Part shown: positions 17,662-27,114 of the stretch, in pieces
Layout of the letters: each line of letters starts with the position of its first letter
Position numbering within the stretch: the first letter of the stretch is position 1
Assembly: GCA_947445035.1 (NCBI GenBank)
Contig: CANFCK010000004.1
Span: 211,369-275,368, forward strand
DNA: 64,000 nt
From: Deltaproteobacteria bacterium
GTDB taxonomy: Bacteria > Myxococcota_A > UBA796 > SXON01
Reading direction: 5' to 3'
The notes under the pieces: model-generated
The model's input: the letters and a program-made list of their open reading frames with translations, nothing else
What the model was told of the DNA's origin: nothing
Databases searched by the model: none
Made by a program: the position numbers and the translations under genes

Positions 17662-19098
17662 ATGAACGCGAAGGAACAGCAGCTTCTCCAGAAGAAAAAG
17701 GCGCCGGCAGCCGGCCAGATGCCGACTACGGGCAAGGCACCGGTGCCTCAAGCTGGCGTGAAGCTCCAGCAGGGCGCGACGGTCGACATGCAAGACAACG
17801 TGGGCAACAGCGGGCTCCGTGAGTTGATCAAGGACCCGGCGCGGATGAGCCCCGAAGAGCTCAAGGCGCAGGCCCGGAAAGACGCACTGGCCGTCGGGAA
17901 GGCCCGCGGCAAAAGGCCGGACGCCGCGGGGGGGACCGCGGAACCCGACCAGAAGGCGAAGGCTGCCCTGGACAGCGCCGCGGCACGCAAAAAGAAAGAG
18001 ACCGAAAGCGCTCGCGCCAAGGTCCAGGCGGAAGACGCCAAGATGGCGAGGCTCAAGGCGCTGAAGGAGCGCGCGCCGCAGGGCGCGCAGGCGAAGGCGG
18101 GCAAGAAGGGTGCCGTGGCCGACGCCGTCACGAGCAAGACGGCGAAGGGCAAGGCCGCCGCAGACGAGAAGGTCGTTTCGGCGGACGCGCGGAAGGAAGC
18201 CGCAAAAAAGAAGCTCAGCGCCGTCGAGGCCGAAGCGGAAACCGCCAAGGTGCGCGCCACGGGCGATCGGTCGGGCGAGGCTGGCCAGCTGACGCGACGG
18301 GCGGGCGAGCGGCGCGTCGCGGCGATCGATGCCGACGACAAAGTCGTGGCTCTTGAGGCCCGAGCCAAGAAAGAAGTGCCGAATGTCAAGGCAACGGGTC
18401 GCGACACGAAAGTTCCGACTGAGGGCGCGAAGACCCCGCTGGCAGCTGGCAAGAAGGGGGCTCAGCCGGGCGCTGAGGAGCGGGCGGCTGCCGTAGGCGA
18501 CGCCGAGAAGGGCAAGGCCGCAGACCGGGCGCTGACCGGCCGGGCGCTGCAAAGTGAACAGCTCACGGTAGGCAAGGAAAAAGCGGACGCAAAAGTGGTC
18601 GCGGCCAAAGGGAAAAAGGCCGAGGTCGAAGGCAAGTTGGATGTCGAGGCCGATGTGGTGAAGGCAGCGGCGCTCGGGCGTGAGGCCGAGACCCAAGCCG
18701 CAACCGAAAAGTCGGCAGAAGATCACGCGCGGAAGAACGATGAGGACTTGGACGCCGTCGCGGCGGCCAAAGAAAACGACAAGACCATCGTCGAGGTCAC
18801 CCGAGCCGCCGACCTGCCCGAGCACGACGGCGACGAGGTGACGCTGGTTGGCATCTACGTTCCCCGGCCCGTCGAGGGGGGAGGTCCGCAGTTGGGGCAC
18901 GTCTCGATCCTCGTCGGTACCCAGGAGATCCGGCTGGGGAAGGACACCCGCTCGACGGCGGAAATCCTTAGGCTCAGCGGCGAGCGGGTGGTCATCACCG
19001 GGAAGCTCGACCTGCGCAAGCAGGCCGGGCAGGGCCTGGACCCGGCCCGGCGGGAAAAGCCGCTCGTCACCGGATTCCGCCCCCCCCACCGGCGATAG
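17662..19098 (+). CDS. Lys/Ala-rich coiled protein with a folded C-terminal domain, coupled to a kinase
   Basis: A 478-residue protein with an ideal start (GGAG, 7-base spacer, ATG at 17662). Residues of about 1-380 are low-complexity and rich in Lys, Ala, Glu and Asp, with many GKKG, AKAK and KAKAA tracts. They are probably disordered or helical and alternate in charge, so the protein is not simply histone-like. The last 90 residues (from about DLPEHDGDEVTLVGIYV) look like a small beta-barrel, possibly OB-like. Function is unknown. The stop (TAG) is followed directly by the ATG of the PknK-like kinase, so the two are almost certainly expressed together. It may be a substrate or scaffold of that kinase (inference). 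Confidence 0.72.
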   Translation: MNAKEQQLLQKKKAPAAGQMPTTGKAPVPQAGVKLQQGATVDMQDNVGNSGLRELIKDPARMSPEELKAQARKDALAVGKARGKRPDAAGGTAEPDQKAKAALDSAAARKKKETESARAKVQAEDAKMARLKALKERAPQGAQAKAGKKGAVADAVTSKTAKGKAAADEKVVSADARKEAAKKKLSAVEAEAETAKVRATGDRSGEAGQLTRRAGERRVAAIDADDKVVALEARAKKEVPNVKATGRDTKVPTEGAKTPLAAGKKGAQPGAEERAAAVGDAEKGKAADRALTGRALQSEQLTVGKEKADAKVVAAKGKKAEVEGKLDVEADVVKAAALGREAETQAATEKSAEDHARKNDEDLDAVAAAKENDKTIVEVTRAADLPEHDGDEVTLVGIYVPRPVEGGGPQLGHVSILVGTQEIRLGKDTRSTAEILRLSGERVVITGKLDLRKQAGQGLDPARREKPLVTGFRPPHRR

Positions 19099-22000
19099 AT
19101 GCAAGGTTCGCCGCTGATCTTACCACAACTTCCCGAGCGCTACCTCGCCACCCGGCTGCTCGGCGAAGGGGCCACGGGCGTGGTCTACCATGCGGAAGAC
19201 CGCCTCCTGGACACGGAAGTGGCGGTCAAGGTGGTGAAGCCGAACCTGGCGTTGCATCGTCGGTTCCGCGCTCGGTTCGCGCGGGAGGTGGCCATCAGCG
19301 CCCGCATCGTGCACCCGCATGTGATCCCCGTGGTGGATGCTGGGGTGCTGCCCAGCGGCGAGCCATGGGTCGCGCTCGGGTACGCCGTGGGGGGCAACCT
19401 TGGGGAGCTGCTGCGCGTGCGCCCCCCGTTGGCCGAGGTTCTGCGTTTGATGGACGAGGTGCTTGACGCGCTGGCCGCGGTCCACGCCCGGCTCATGTTG
19501 CACCAGGACCTCAAGCCGGGAAACATCCTCCTGCACGCTGGGACCGACGGGCAGGTGCACGCCTGGGTGGCCGATCTAGGCGTTGCCGACGCGCTCGCGG
19601 AGCTCAATCGTGACCGGAAAGTGATCTCCGGAACCCCCGGCTACATGGCGCCGGAGCAGCTCCTTGGCCGCACCCACGACCTGGGCCCGTGGACGGACCT
19701 TTATGCCGTCGGGCTGATGCTGTACGAGACGCTGACGGGGCAGCGACCCCACCTCGGGGAGGGCCGGCAGGAGCTGCTTGAAGCGAGGATGATTCCGGCG
19801 CTGCGGATACCGGTCAGTGACGACGTCCCGGCGGCGCTGTCGGAGCTGGTGGCCGTGCTTTTGGACCCCGAACCGCGGCAGCGGTTCGACCGGGCGGCGG
19901 ATGTACGTCGGGCGCTCCGCGATGCGGTGCAGGGCCTGTCGTTCCATGGACGGGTGCGGGCCATCCCCGCCTCCCAAAACACGGGTGCATCGACCGGTCC
20001 GGTTCTCGAAACCGGAGAGTACCCGCTGTCGTCTCCGGAGTCGGCGGGCCCGCGACCCGAAGGCGCGCCGCGCTGGAATCGGGTGGCCCCGGACCCGATC
20101 TCGGCGAATCCGCCGCCGGAACGCGGTTGGGAAGCGGCGTCGCGCCTGTCATTGCCGATCTTCGCGCTTCGGGAAGTGCCGCTGGTCGGACGCGAAGGTG
20201 AGCGAAAGGTCATCTGGGACGCCGCACGGGAGGTGGTTGCGCTGAGCGAGCCTCGCGTCGTGCTCATCGTCGGCGACGCCGGCAGCGGCCGATCGCGGTT
20301 GACCCGGTCCATCTCCCTCGCCTTGGAAGAAACCGGCTGGATGGAGGTGGTGCGGCTCCGATATCGCTCGCCCGCGTCGGTCGATGATGGGTACCGCGGC
20401 GCGGTGCGCGACATCCTCGTCCCATGGAACGACAATCGCGACGGCGCGGAACGGCGGCTCGCGAACTGGATCGCCCGAGATCGGAAGCTCCTGCCGTCGG
20501 CCGTCCACGAGGAGGCCAGCGTCCTGGCGCGCTGGTGTGGTTTTTTGCGCGAAGGCGAGCCGCCGGTCTCGGATGCGGTCGCGCTGGCCTTCCTGTACCG
20601 GCACCTCGACGCGCGCAGCTGGCGGGGCGGTTCGTGCCTGATCCTCGAAGACGTGCATCACGCCCACGCCGCGGGGGATGGGCTCTCGATCGCCGAGGCC
20701 CTTTTGGATCGTACCGTGGGCGAGCGGGCGGTCTTGGCCGTATGCACGGTCAGCGCGGAGGCCATCGCCGAAGATGCGGCGCTCCGGCGGAAGGTCGAGA
20801 GTCTGCAGGAGCGGGGGGCGCGGCGCATCGGGCTGCGCAAGCTCAACCTCACCGAGACGCGCAAGGTGGTTCAAGAATCCCTGGCGCTGGAACCGGAGCT
20901 CGCCCGGCTGGTATCGATGGAGTACGAGGGCGATCCACGGGGCGCCGGGCTGCTCCTGCGCGAGTGGGCGTCGCGAAAGCTTCTGGTCCTCAACGACCGT
21001 GGGCAGTACACGCTGCGGCCAGACATCACCCCTGCGGAAGCCCTCCCTCCCAGTCGCGAGGCGCTGGTCATCCGGCGGCTCAACGCGGCGTTGGAGCACA
21101 GCACCGATCCCGGTGCGGCGCGAGAGGCGCTCGCGGTCTGCCTTTTTGCAGGCCCGGACCCCCCAGTGGCCCTGGTGCGCGCGGTCAACGATGCTGGCGT
21201 GGACGCGCTCTTGGCGACGGGTCTGGTGACGGAGGAGCTCGGCTCGTTGGTGATCGAGTCCTCGGACGTTCACCGCGCGGCCACCGCCCAGCTCGATCAG
21301 GTGGCCAAACCGCAAGAGGTCCATCGTCGCATCGCGGACGCCTGGCAGGAACTGGGGGCCACGTCAGGCCTGGACGTCGATTTGCCGCTGGGCCTGCACC
21401 GGCACTCCGCTGGCGATTCCACCGCGGCGGTCGTGCCGCTTTTGCGGGCGGTTTTTCGCATGAATCGTGGGGGGCGAGCCCGTGACGCCATCCCGGTGGC
21501 CGCGGTCGCGATCGAGGCCGCGGACGCGGCCGGGTCGCCGACCGCCCGGCTGGAGGCTCGCCGCGCACACGCCCAGGCATTGGTCGAAAGTCATCAGTTG
21601 GAACGTGGCCTCTCGCTGATCGACCACGCCTTGGCCACCATCGAGGGGGACCGGCTGGCGCGTGCGCGGCTGCGGGTGCTCCGGGCGCGCACGGCCCGAA
21701 AGCTCGGCGACATCGAGACCGCCACCAAGGACTTGGACACCGCCTACGCGACCTTCGAGGGGCTGCGGGATCGGTCAGGGCTGCAGGATGTGGCTGGGCA
21801 GCGGGCTCGCCTCGCGCGGGTGGAGGGGCGTCATGCGCGGGCGTTGGCTCATTGGGGCGAGATGTTGCGGCTGAACCGAGGCGATCCCGGGCTGGAGGCC
21901 GAAGCGCTCAACGGCCTGGTCGAGGCGATGCTCGAAGCCGGCCAGCTCGACCACATCGACAAGCAGGTTGACCGCCTACAACGGGTGAGCCGTCTCAGCG

Positions 22001-22638
22001 GTGATACCCGGCGTATCGCTGAGGCGACGACCACCTGGGGCATGCTGCACATGGCCCGCGGGGAAACGGAGCGTGCGCGCCGGCAGTTTGAAACTGCGGC
22101 CGCAATCTCGGCAACGCTCGGCGCCGCACGGCTCCAGCTGCGCTGCCGACTGATGCTGGCCGAGCTCGAACAACGAGCGGGAAACCTGGATGCGGCGGAT
22201 GAAATTGCAAGGTGGGCGGCACGTTTTGCGGAGGAGCGGGGAAACCCAGGGGCCAAGGCGCAGGCGTGCGTACGGCTCGCGTTCCTGGCTCTGGCGCGGA
22301 ACGACACCTCTCGTGTCCGGGCCGAGGTGGAGTCTGCCGAGGTCGCGATCCGGGACAGTCCGCGCCATTCGTTGTGGTTGCACGTGGGTCTCCTCCGGGC
22401 CGGGCTCGCGGCGGAGGACGGAGACGAGCGCGGGTGCCGAGCATGGTGGTCGGTCGCGCGGGAACGAGGAATCGAGCAGCGAGCGGGATCAGACCTGCGC
22501 CCGGCGCTGACCTGGCTTTGTGAGCGGGCAGCGGCCCGGCAGTGGAGCGACGTGGCCTCCCGCGCGGCGGCGGTGGCCACCCGTGCCACGGCTACGCTGG
22601 GACCGATGCGGTCACCGTTGGCGCGCTCGCGGGCCTGA
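19099..22638 (+). CDS. PknK-like Ser/Thr kinase with AAA ATPase and TPR region
   Basis: A 1179-residue multidomain signalling protein. The kinase domain (about 13-275) has a G-loop LGEGATGVVY, VAVKVV lysine, catalytic loop HQDLKPGN (from residue 135), DLG in place of DFG, and GTPGYMAPEQ. HQD replaces HRD, so it is a non-RD kinase that may not need activation-loop phosphorylation. A linker leads to an AAA/STAND-like ATPase with Walker A GDAGSGRSRLT (about 392-402). The C-terminal 450 residues are helical, TPR-like repeats. This is the layout of PknK and related myxobacterial kinases. No DNA-binding domain is evident at the end. Confidence 0.87.
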   Translation: MQGSPLILPQLPERYLATRLLGEGATGVVYHAEDRLLDTEVAVKVVKPNLALHRRFRARFAREVAISARIVHPHVIPVVDAGVLPSGEPWVALGYAVGGNLGELLRVRPPLAEVLRLMDEVLDALAAVHARLMLHQDLKPGNILLHAGTDGQVHAWVADLGVADALAELNRDRKVISGTPGYMAPEQLLGRTHDLGPWTDLYAVGLMLYETLTGQRPHLGEGRQELLEARMIPALRIPVSDDVPAALSELVAVLLDPEPRQRFDRAADVRRALRDAVQGLSFHGRVRAIPASQNTGASTGPVLETGEYPLSSPESAGPRPEGAPRWNRVAPDPISANPPPERGWEAASRLSLPIFALREVPLVGREGERKVIWDAAREVVALSEPRVVLIVGDAGSGRSRLTRSISLALEETGWMEVVRLRYRSPASVDDGYRGAVRDILVPWNDNRDGAERRLANWIARDRKLLPSAVHEEASVLARWCGFLREGEPPVSDAVALAFLYRHLDARSWRGGSCLILEDVHHAHAAGDGLSIAEALLDRTVGERAVLAVCTVSAEAIAEDAALRRKVESLQERGARRIGLRKLNLTETRKVVQESLALEPELARLVSMEYEGDPRGAGLLLREWASRKLLVLNDRGQYTLRPDITPAEALPPSREALVIRRLNAALEHSTDPGAAREALAVCLFAGPDPPVALVRAVNDAGVDALLATGLVTEELGSLVIESSDVHRAATAQLDQVAKPQEVHRRIADAWQELGATSGLDVDLPLGLHRHSAGDSTAAVVPLLRAVFRMNRGGRARDAIPVAAVAIEAADAAGSPTARLEARRAHAQALVESHQLERGLSLIDHALATIEGDRLARARLRVLRARTARKLGDIETATKDLDTAYATFEGLRDRSGLQDVAGQRARLARVEGRHARALAHWGEMLRLNRGDPGLEAEALNGLVEAMLEAGQLDHIDKQVDRLQRVSRLSGDTRRIAEATTTWGMLHMARGETERARRQFETAAAISATLGAARLQLRCRLMLAELEQRAGNLDAADEIARWAARFAEERGNPGAKAQACVRLAFLALARNDTSRVRAEVESAEVAIRDSPRHSLWLHVGLLRAGLAAEDGDERGCRAWWSVARERGIEQRAGSDLRPALTWLCERAAARQWSDVASRAAAVATRATATLGPMRSPLARSRA

Positions 22639-23502
22639 GCCGCGGCGTGGCTCACCCGGAGGCTCACGGGCCAAAAGCCGAGCCAGATCATCGGGAAGGG
22701 GTGATACATATCGATGCATCACGCCGGTCCAGGGGTGGCGAAAGCCGAGGATATGGGCGTGAAGGGCGAGGCGGCTGGCACTGCGGCCGGTGCCGTAGAG
22801 GTCGTCGCCGAGGACGGGGTGCCCGCTTTCAGCGAGGTGGATGCGGACCTGATGCGTGCGCCCGGTCTCGAGCCGCGCCTCGACGAGCGAGCCTGCGCCA
22901 AATCGACCGATACATTTGAGATGTGTCACGGCGAGCTTGCTGTCTGTGGTGGCGGCCCCCACCGAACCGCGCTTGCCGTCGCCCCGGTCGCGCACGAGGT
23001 GCGAACGAATGGTGCTCGGGGTGTTGGGAACGTTCCCGGCGGCGAGAGCGAGGTAGCTTCTCTCAACATCATGAGCCTCAAAGCTTCCCTTTAGCAAAAG
23101 TTGGGTCGCTTCGTCGAGCGCCACCATCAGCAGCCCCGAGGTGCCTTCGTCGATGCGGTGCACGGCGAATGCGCGGCCGAACCACCGCTCTGCCGCCCGC
23201 AAGACACTTGGCTCGCGCCGGCCGGGCGCGGGGACGCTCAAAAAGCCCGAGGGCTTATAGATGACACATAGGCGTGTGTCACGAGCCACGACCGCGGGCT
23301 CATGGCGCGCATCGAACTTGGGGCGTTCAGGCATGACACGCAGGCCGGCTTCGGCCGAGCGGCTGGCGTCGAGCACCGGCACGTCTTGGAGCCACACCTT
23401 GCCGGTTTGAAGGAGCGTGCGCGCTTCCCTCCCGCTGTGTCCCCGCTCTTGCAGCCACTGCAGAACCGTGCGAGGGCTGAGGTTGTTGTCGTCACCGGGC
23501 AT
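22612..23502 (-). CDS. RluA-family pseudouridine synthase with S4-like N-terminus
   Basis: This 296-residue protein has a short S4-like RNA-binding segment (about 5-60) and then an RluA catalytic domain. It shows KPSGFLSVPAP (83-93), the catalytic Asp118 in HRIDEGTSGL, and RTHQVRIHL. It makes pseudouridine in rRNA or tRNA, with the exact target unknown. The ATG at 23502 gives the normal length. The open frame continues upstream through unrelated sequence. The C-terminus is basic and overlaps the 3' end of the convergent kinase gene by 27 bases. Confidence 0.88.
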   Translation of the reverse strand: MPGDDNNLSPRTVLQWLQERGHSGREARTLLQTGKVWLQDVPVLDASRSAEAGLRVMPERPKFDARHEPAVVARDTRLCVIYKPSGFLSVPAPGRREPSVLRAAERWFGRAFAVHRIDEGTSGLLMVALDEATQLLLKGSFEAHDVERSYLALAAGNVPNTPSTIRSHLVRDRGDGKRGSVGAATTDSKLAVTHLKCIGRFGAGSLVEARLETGRTHQVRIHLAESGHPVLGDDLYGTGRSASRLALHAHILGFRHPWTGVMHRYVSPLPDDLARLLAREPPGEPRRGSGPRARQR

Positions 23503-23552
23503 GTTTTCCGGGTATAACCGGCGCGCACCTACCCCTTGTTGCTGGAGCTCAG

Positions 23553-25856
23553 ATGGCTCGTTCGTTGATCCTGTCGTTGATCCTCGGCTTGTTTGCTTGT
23601 GATGGCAAGAAGGAGCGGGCCGACACGGGCGACGACACCTCGACCGGCCTGGACAGCGGGGACAGTGGGGAGACCGGCGACACGGGCGACAGCGCCGACA
23701 CCGGAGACACCGCCCCCACCGATGAGGACGGCGACACCTACTCGGTTGAGGGTGGCGACTGTGACGACGCCAATCCCGAGGTGCATCCGGCGGCGATTGA
23801 AATCTGGTACGACGGCGTCGACCAGGACTGCGATGGCAACGACGGCGATCAGGACGGTGATGGCGACGCGAAGTCGGGCTTCGGCGGCACGGACTGCAAC
23901 GATGAAGACGCCGGGATTTTCCCGGGGGCGGCCGAGGTCTGCGACGGGCTCGATCAGGACTGTGACGGCGCAATCGACGAGGACGCTTCTTCGTATTGGT
24001 TCCTCGACGCCGACGCCGATGGGTACGGGGACTCCGCGCGGGCGCTCGCCGGATGCCTCGGGGCGCCCGGATACGTGAACAACGCGGACGACTGTGACGA
24101 CGAAAACGCCCTGGTCAATCCCATCGCCCTCGACGAGTGCGATGGCAAGGACAACGACTGCGACGGGGAGACCGACGAGGGCGCAACCACCTATCCCTGG
24201 TACCGCGACGCGGACGACGACGGGCACGGCGACAGCGCGGACTTCATCTCCTCCTGCTACGAGCCGGCCGGTTACGCCGAGAGCTGGCGCGATTGCGACG
24301 ACACCAACGCCGCCGTGAACCCCGACGCGCCGGAGCTGTGCGACGGCCTCGACAACGACTGCGATGGCGACGTGGACCCGACGACCTCGGCCGACGCCGG
24401 CCTCTGGTACAGCGACGCCGATGCCGACGGCTACGGAGACCCCGGCAGTGTCCAAGCCAACTGCGCCCAACCGACGGACACCGTCGCGAGTGGTGACGAT
24501 TGCGACGACACCACGGCCGCGGTGAGCCCCGACGCCGACGAGAGCTGCAACGGAGTGGACGACGACTGCGACGGCGACACCGACGAGGCCGACGCCACCG
24601 ATGCGCTCACCTGGTACACCGACGCCGACGTCGACGGCTACGGTGACCCGGCCACGGCCGATCTGTCCTGCGAGGGCGCCGCCGACCAGGTCGCCGACGA
24701 CACCGACTGCGACGACGCCAACCCTGCCGTGAGCCCCGCCGCCGCCGAAAGCTGCAACACCATCGACGACGATTGCGACGGCGACATCGACGAAGCCGGC
24801 GCCCTGGGCGAGACTGCCTGGACCTCCGACGGCGACGGCGACGGCTACGGCGACGACGCCACGGCGGTGACGCAATGCGACGCGCCCGCGGATGCCGTGG
24901 CGATTGGCGGCGATTGCGACGACACTGACGCGACGCTGTACCCATCCGCGCCCGAACTCTGTGACGACATCGACCAGGACTGTGACGGCGCGACCGCCGA
25001 CGAGGCCGGCACGGCGACCTGGTTCGACGATAGTGGCGCCATCACGGACGTCACCGCGGATCTCGCCGCCGGCACCGCGACCACGCCGGTGGTGATCGGG
25101 GACGCCGCCAGTGCCGATGTCATCGTCGGCGAGGGCGTCCTCCAGCTTTGCGACGGCACGTGGTACGCACGTGTGGCGCTCTCGGACGTGAATTCGGACC
25201 TTACCGTGGTTGGCCTCAGCGGGGCCGACTACACGACGCTCACGACCGCGGGCTCGGCGGGGGGGCCGAATGTCTCGGTGGTGTCCGTGACGGACGCCAC
25301 GCTGACCATCCAGGGGCTCACCATCGCTGACGGCCTGGGCACCTCGGGAAGCGCCGGCGGCGGGGTCGCCGCGGTCCGCTCGACCACCTACACCACGCTT
25401 CCCAGCGTGCCGACGGTCACGCTGATCGATTCGGTCGTGCGCGACAACAACACTCGATTCGGGGGCGGGATCGCCATCTACGGCGCGTCGTGGGTCGAGC
25501 TCATCGACAGCTTGGTGGCTGAGAACACCGCGTCGTTGTCGGGCGGGGGATTCTGGATACAGAACAACGGGCAGCTCAGCTGCGCCGCGACCACGCTGGG
25601 TGGGGCAGGGGTGATCGCGAACACCGCCCCGACCGGTGGCGGCGGGTACCTCGGTGCCACCAGCCGGGGTACCGTCGACTCCGTGGGCTGCGACTGGGGC
25701 CAGGACTCCACCGCCGATGACAACGCCACCTACGACATCCAGCAGTTGCCCTCCGCGTCGGACTACTACTGCTACCCCAACGCGGCGAGCCTCACCGACA
25801 CCGTCAGCTGCGCCGGCGGTAGCTGCACCGCCACGACCGACACGACCTGCCCCTGA
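23553..25856 (+). CDS. Lipoprotein with seven MopE-like metal-binding repeats and a beta-helix C-terminus
   Basis: A 767-residue predicted lipoprotein. It has a good start (GGAG, 5-base spacer), lipobox LGLFAC and a Gly/Asp/Thr-rich linker (DTGDDTSTG). About seven repeats of the type DCDDxNPxVxPxAxExCDGxDNDCDGxxDE follow, each separated by a WYxDADxDGYGD element; these match the MopE-like copper/calcium-binding repeats of myxobacterial surface proteins. After residue 500 the sequence changes to short beta-strand repeats (LTIQGLTIADGLG, LIDSVVRDNN, LIDSLVAENTAS) that read like a right-handed parallel beta-helix. It probably acts as a surface-exposed metal-binding protein. Confidence 0.87.
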   Translation: MARSLILSLILGLFACDGKKERADTGDDTSTGLDSGDSGETGDTGDSADTGDTAPTDEDGDTYSVEGGDCDDANPEVHPAAIEIWYDGVDQDCDGNDGDQDGDGDAKSGFGGTDCNDEDAGIFPGAAEVCDGLDQDCDGAIDEDASSYWFLDADADGYGDSARALAGCLGAPGYVNNADDCDDENALVNPIALDECDGKDNDCDGETDEGATTYPWYRDADDDGHGDSADFISSCYEPAGYAESWRDCDDTNAAVNPDAPELCDGLDNDCDGDVDPTTSADAGLWYSDADADGYGDPGSVQANCAQPTDTVASGDDCDDTTAAVSPDADESCNGVDDDCDGDTDEADATDALTWYTDADVDGYGDPATADLSCEGAADQVADDTDCDDANPAVSPAAAESCNTIDDDCDGDIDEAGALGETAWTSDGDGDGYGDDATAVTQCDAPADAVAIGGDCDDTDATLYPSAPELCDDIDQDCDGATADEAGTATWFDDSGAITDVTADLAAGTATTPVVIGDAASADVIVGEGVLQLCDGTWYARVALSDVNSDLTVVGLSGADYTTLTTAGSAGGPNVSVVSVTDATLTIQGLTIADGLGTSGSAGGGVAAVRSTTYTTLPSVPTVTLIDSVVRDNNTRFGGGIAIYGASWVELIDSLVAENTASLSGGGFWIQNNGQLSCAATTLGGAGVIANTAPTGGGGYLGATSRGTVDSVGCDWGQDSTADDNATYDIQQLPSASDYYCYPNAASLTDTVSCAGGSCTATTDTTCP

Positions 25857-25898
25857 CGGCCACGCGGGAACGGGTGGAGGCCGCGTGCGGCCGGAACA

Positions 25899-25933
25899 CG
25901 TGACGGGCGCCTGGCGCCCGGGCCGCCGTCACG
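25899..25933. terminator. Bidirectional hairpin between converging genes
   Basis: An inverted repeat CGTGACGG (25899-25906) and CCGTCACG (25926-25933) encloses a further GC-rich self-complementary core (GGCGCC...GGCGCC). It lies in the 82-base gap between the converging beta-helix lipoprotein and the TadG-like gene. No long T-run follows, so termination is inferred from position and stem strength. Confidence 0.55.
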
Positions 25934-25938
25934 CCGCG

Positions 25939-27093
25939 CTAGAAGAGCAGCCCGGCCTTGGAGTTGGTGTACACGTGGCAGATCGCCTGGAGCATGTCCC
26001 CGATCTCGGCGGCGCTGGGCGACTCGAGGTACACGCCCTCGTTGGCGGCGAGGTCTTCCATGAACGCGCTCTGCGTCGGGTCGTCAGTTTCGTTGTAGAA
26101 CGCCGTGTAGAGGTCGTACTCGCTGGACTCGAACAGGTCGCGCTCACTCAGGGCGGCGGCCTTGAGCCGGGCGTTGGTGGGCGTGTTCAGCCAGATTGGG
26201 CACCACTTTGCCGCCGCCGGGGTTTTGTACCGCCCCCCGGTCTTTTGGCACGACTGGCCGCTGGAGGTGGGTGAGCCGTCTGACACCAGCAAGGCCGCCC
26301 GCCCGACCTCGTCTTCAGAGGTGCTGCGGTCGAGGATGGCTCGGGCCATGTGGAGGCCGAAGGCGATGTTGGTGTTGGTGCATGCGGGCATGCCGGTGTT
26401 CCCGCAGATATTGATGGTGTTGGCCACCGAGATCATCTGGGCGTACCCGGTCTCGTAGGTCAAGAGTTCGGTGGGCGAGAAAAGGTTCTTTTCGAGGCCT
26501 GAGAAGGCGACGATGCCCAACTTCGAGGCTGGGTCGGCTTTGGCGTTGATACAGTCGATGAGCGCGATGTCGGCCTCGCGCGCCTGGCCAATCTCGGCGG
26601 TGAACGAGGTGGTCACGTCTTGTACGATGACCAGGTCCGGCACCTTGCCGGTGATCGACGCGCCCCCGCCGGACACTGCCACCAGATCGACGCTGGGGAA
26701 GCCGAAAAGCGCGCTGATCGGCAGGTCGAGGGTGTAGCGCACGGTGACCCGCACGGCGTCGGAGTCGTCCGCGGCCCCCGGGGTGAACGAGCCGGTGCCC
26801 TGGTCCCAATCGCCTACCTCGATGTCTTCTTCGGCGAGGACCAGGCTTTCGCCGCGGATCGCCACCATCTGGCCATAGGCGATGGCGCGCGACTTGGCGT
26901 CGACTTCGATGGGGAGCGCGCTGGCGCCGGACATCGCCGCCGCGTCTGCCGCGATCTGCATCTCAGCGCGGGTGGAGGCGACGGCGCCCCAATCGACGCC
27001 GAGCGCCACGAAGGCCATGGTGACCATGAAGCACAGCACCAGGATGACTGCCGAAGATCCGCGACGGTGCGCGCGCCGGAGTTTGCGAAGCAT
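25939..27093 (-). CDS. TadG-like pilus-assembly protein with VWA domain
   Basis: A 384-residue protein with a positively charged N-terminus and a single membrane helix (VILVLCFMVTMAFVALGVDWG), followed by the TadE/TadG signature ADAAAMSGA. The rest contains a von Willebrand A-like domain with a degenerate MIDAS (DVTTSF) and a VSDGSP segment. TadG-type proteins belong to Tad/Flp pilus systems, but no ATPase, secretin or prepilin gene is in the window. The next upstream gene, 21 bases away, is TadE-like, so the two form an orphan pair. Confidence 0.8.
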   Translation of the reverse strand: MLRKLRRAHRRGSSAVILVLCFMVTMAFVALGVDWGAVASTRAEMQIAADAAAMSGASALPIEVDAKSRAIAYGQMVAIRGESLVLAEEDIEVGDWDQGTGSFTPGAADDSDAVRVTVRYTLDLPISALFGFPSVDLVAVSGGGASITGKVPDLVIVQDVTTSFTAEIGQAREADIALIDCINAKADPASKLGIVAFSGLEKNLFSPTELLTYETGYAQMISVANTINICGNTGMPACTNTNIAFGLHMARAILDRSTSEDEVGRAALLVSDGSPTSSGQSCQKTGGRYKTPAAAKWCPIWLNTPTNARLKAAALSERDLFESSEYDLYTAFYNETDDPTQSAFMEDLAANEGVYLESPSAAEIGDMLQAICHVYTNSKAGLLF

Positions 27094-27114
27094 AGAAACC
27101 TCGGGTTTCGGAGT

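Noticed and set aside
17641..19104. 487-codon minus-strand open frame antisense to the Lys/Ala-rich gene.
   Set aside because: The plus-strand gene has a strong ribosome-binding site and is coupled to the kinase. The minus-strand translation is Leu/Arg-rich with no motif.
23529..24875. 448-codon minus-strand open frame rich in Val/Gly opposite the MopE-like repeats.
   Set aside because: It is the complement of Asp codons (GAC/GTC), a typical shadow of Asp-rich repeats.
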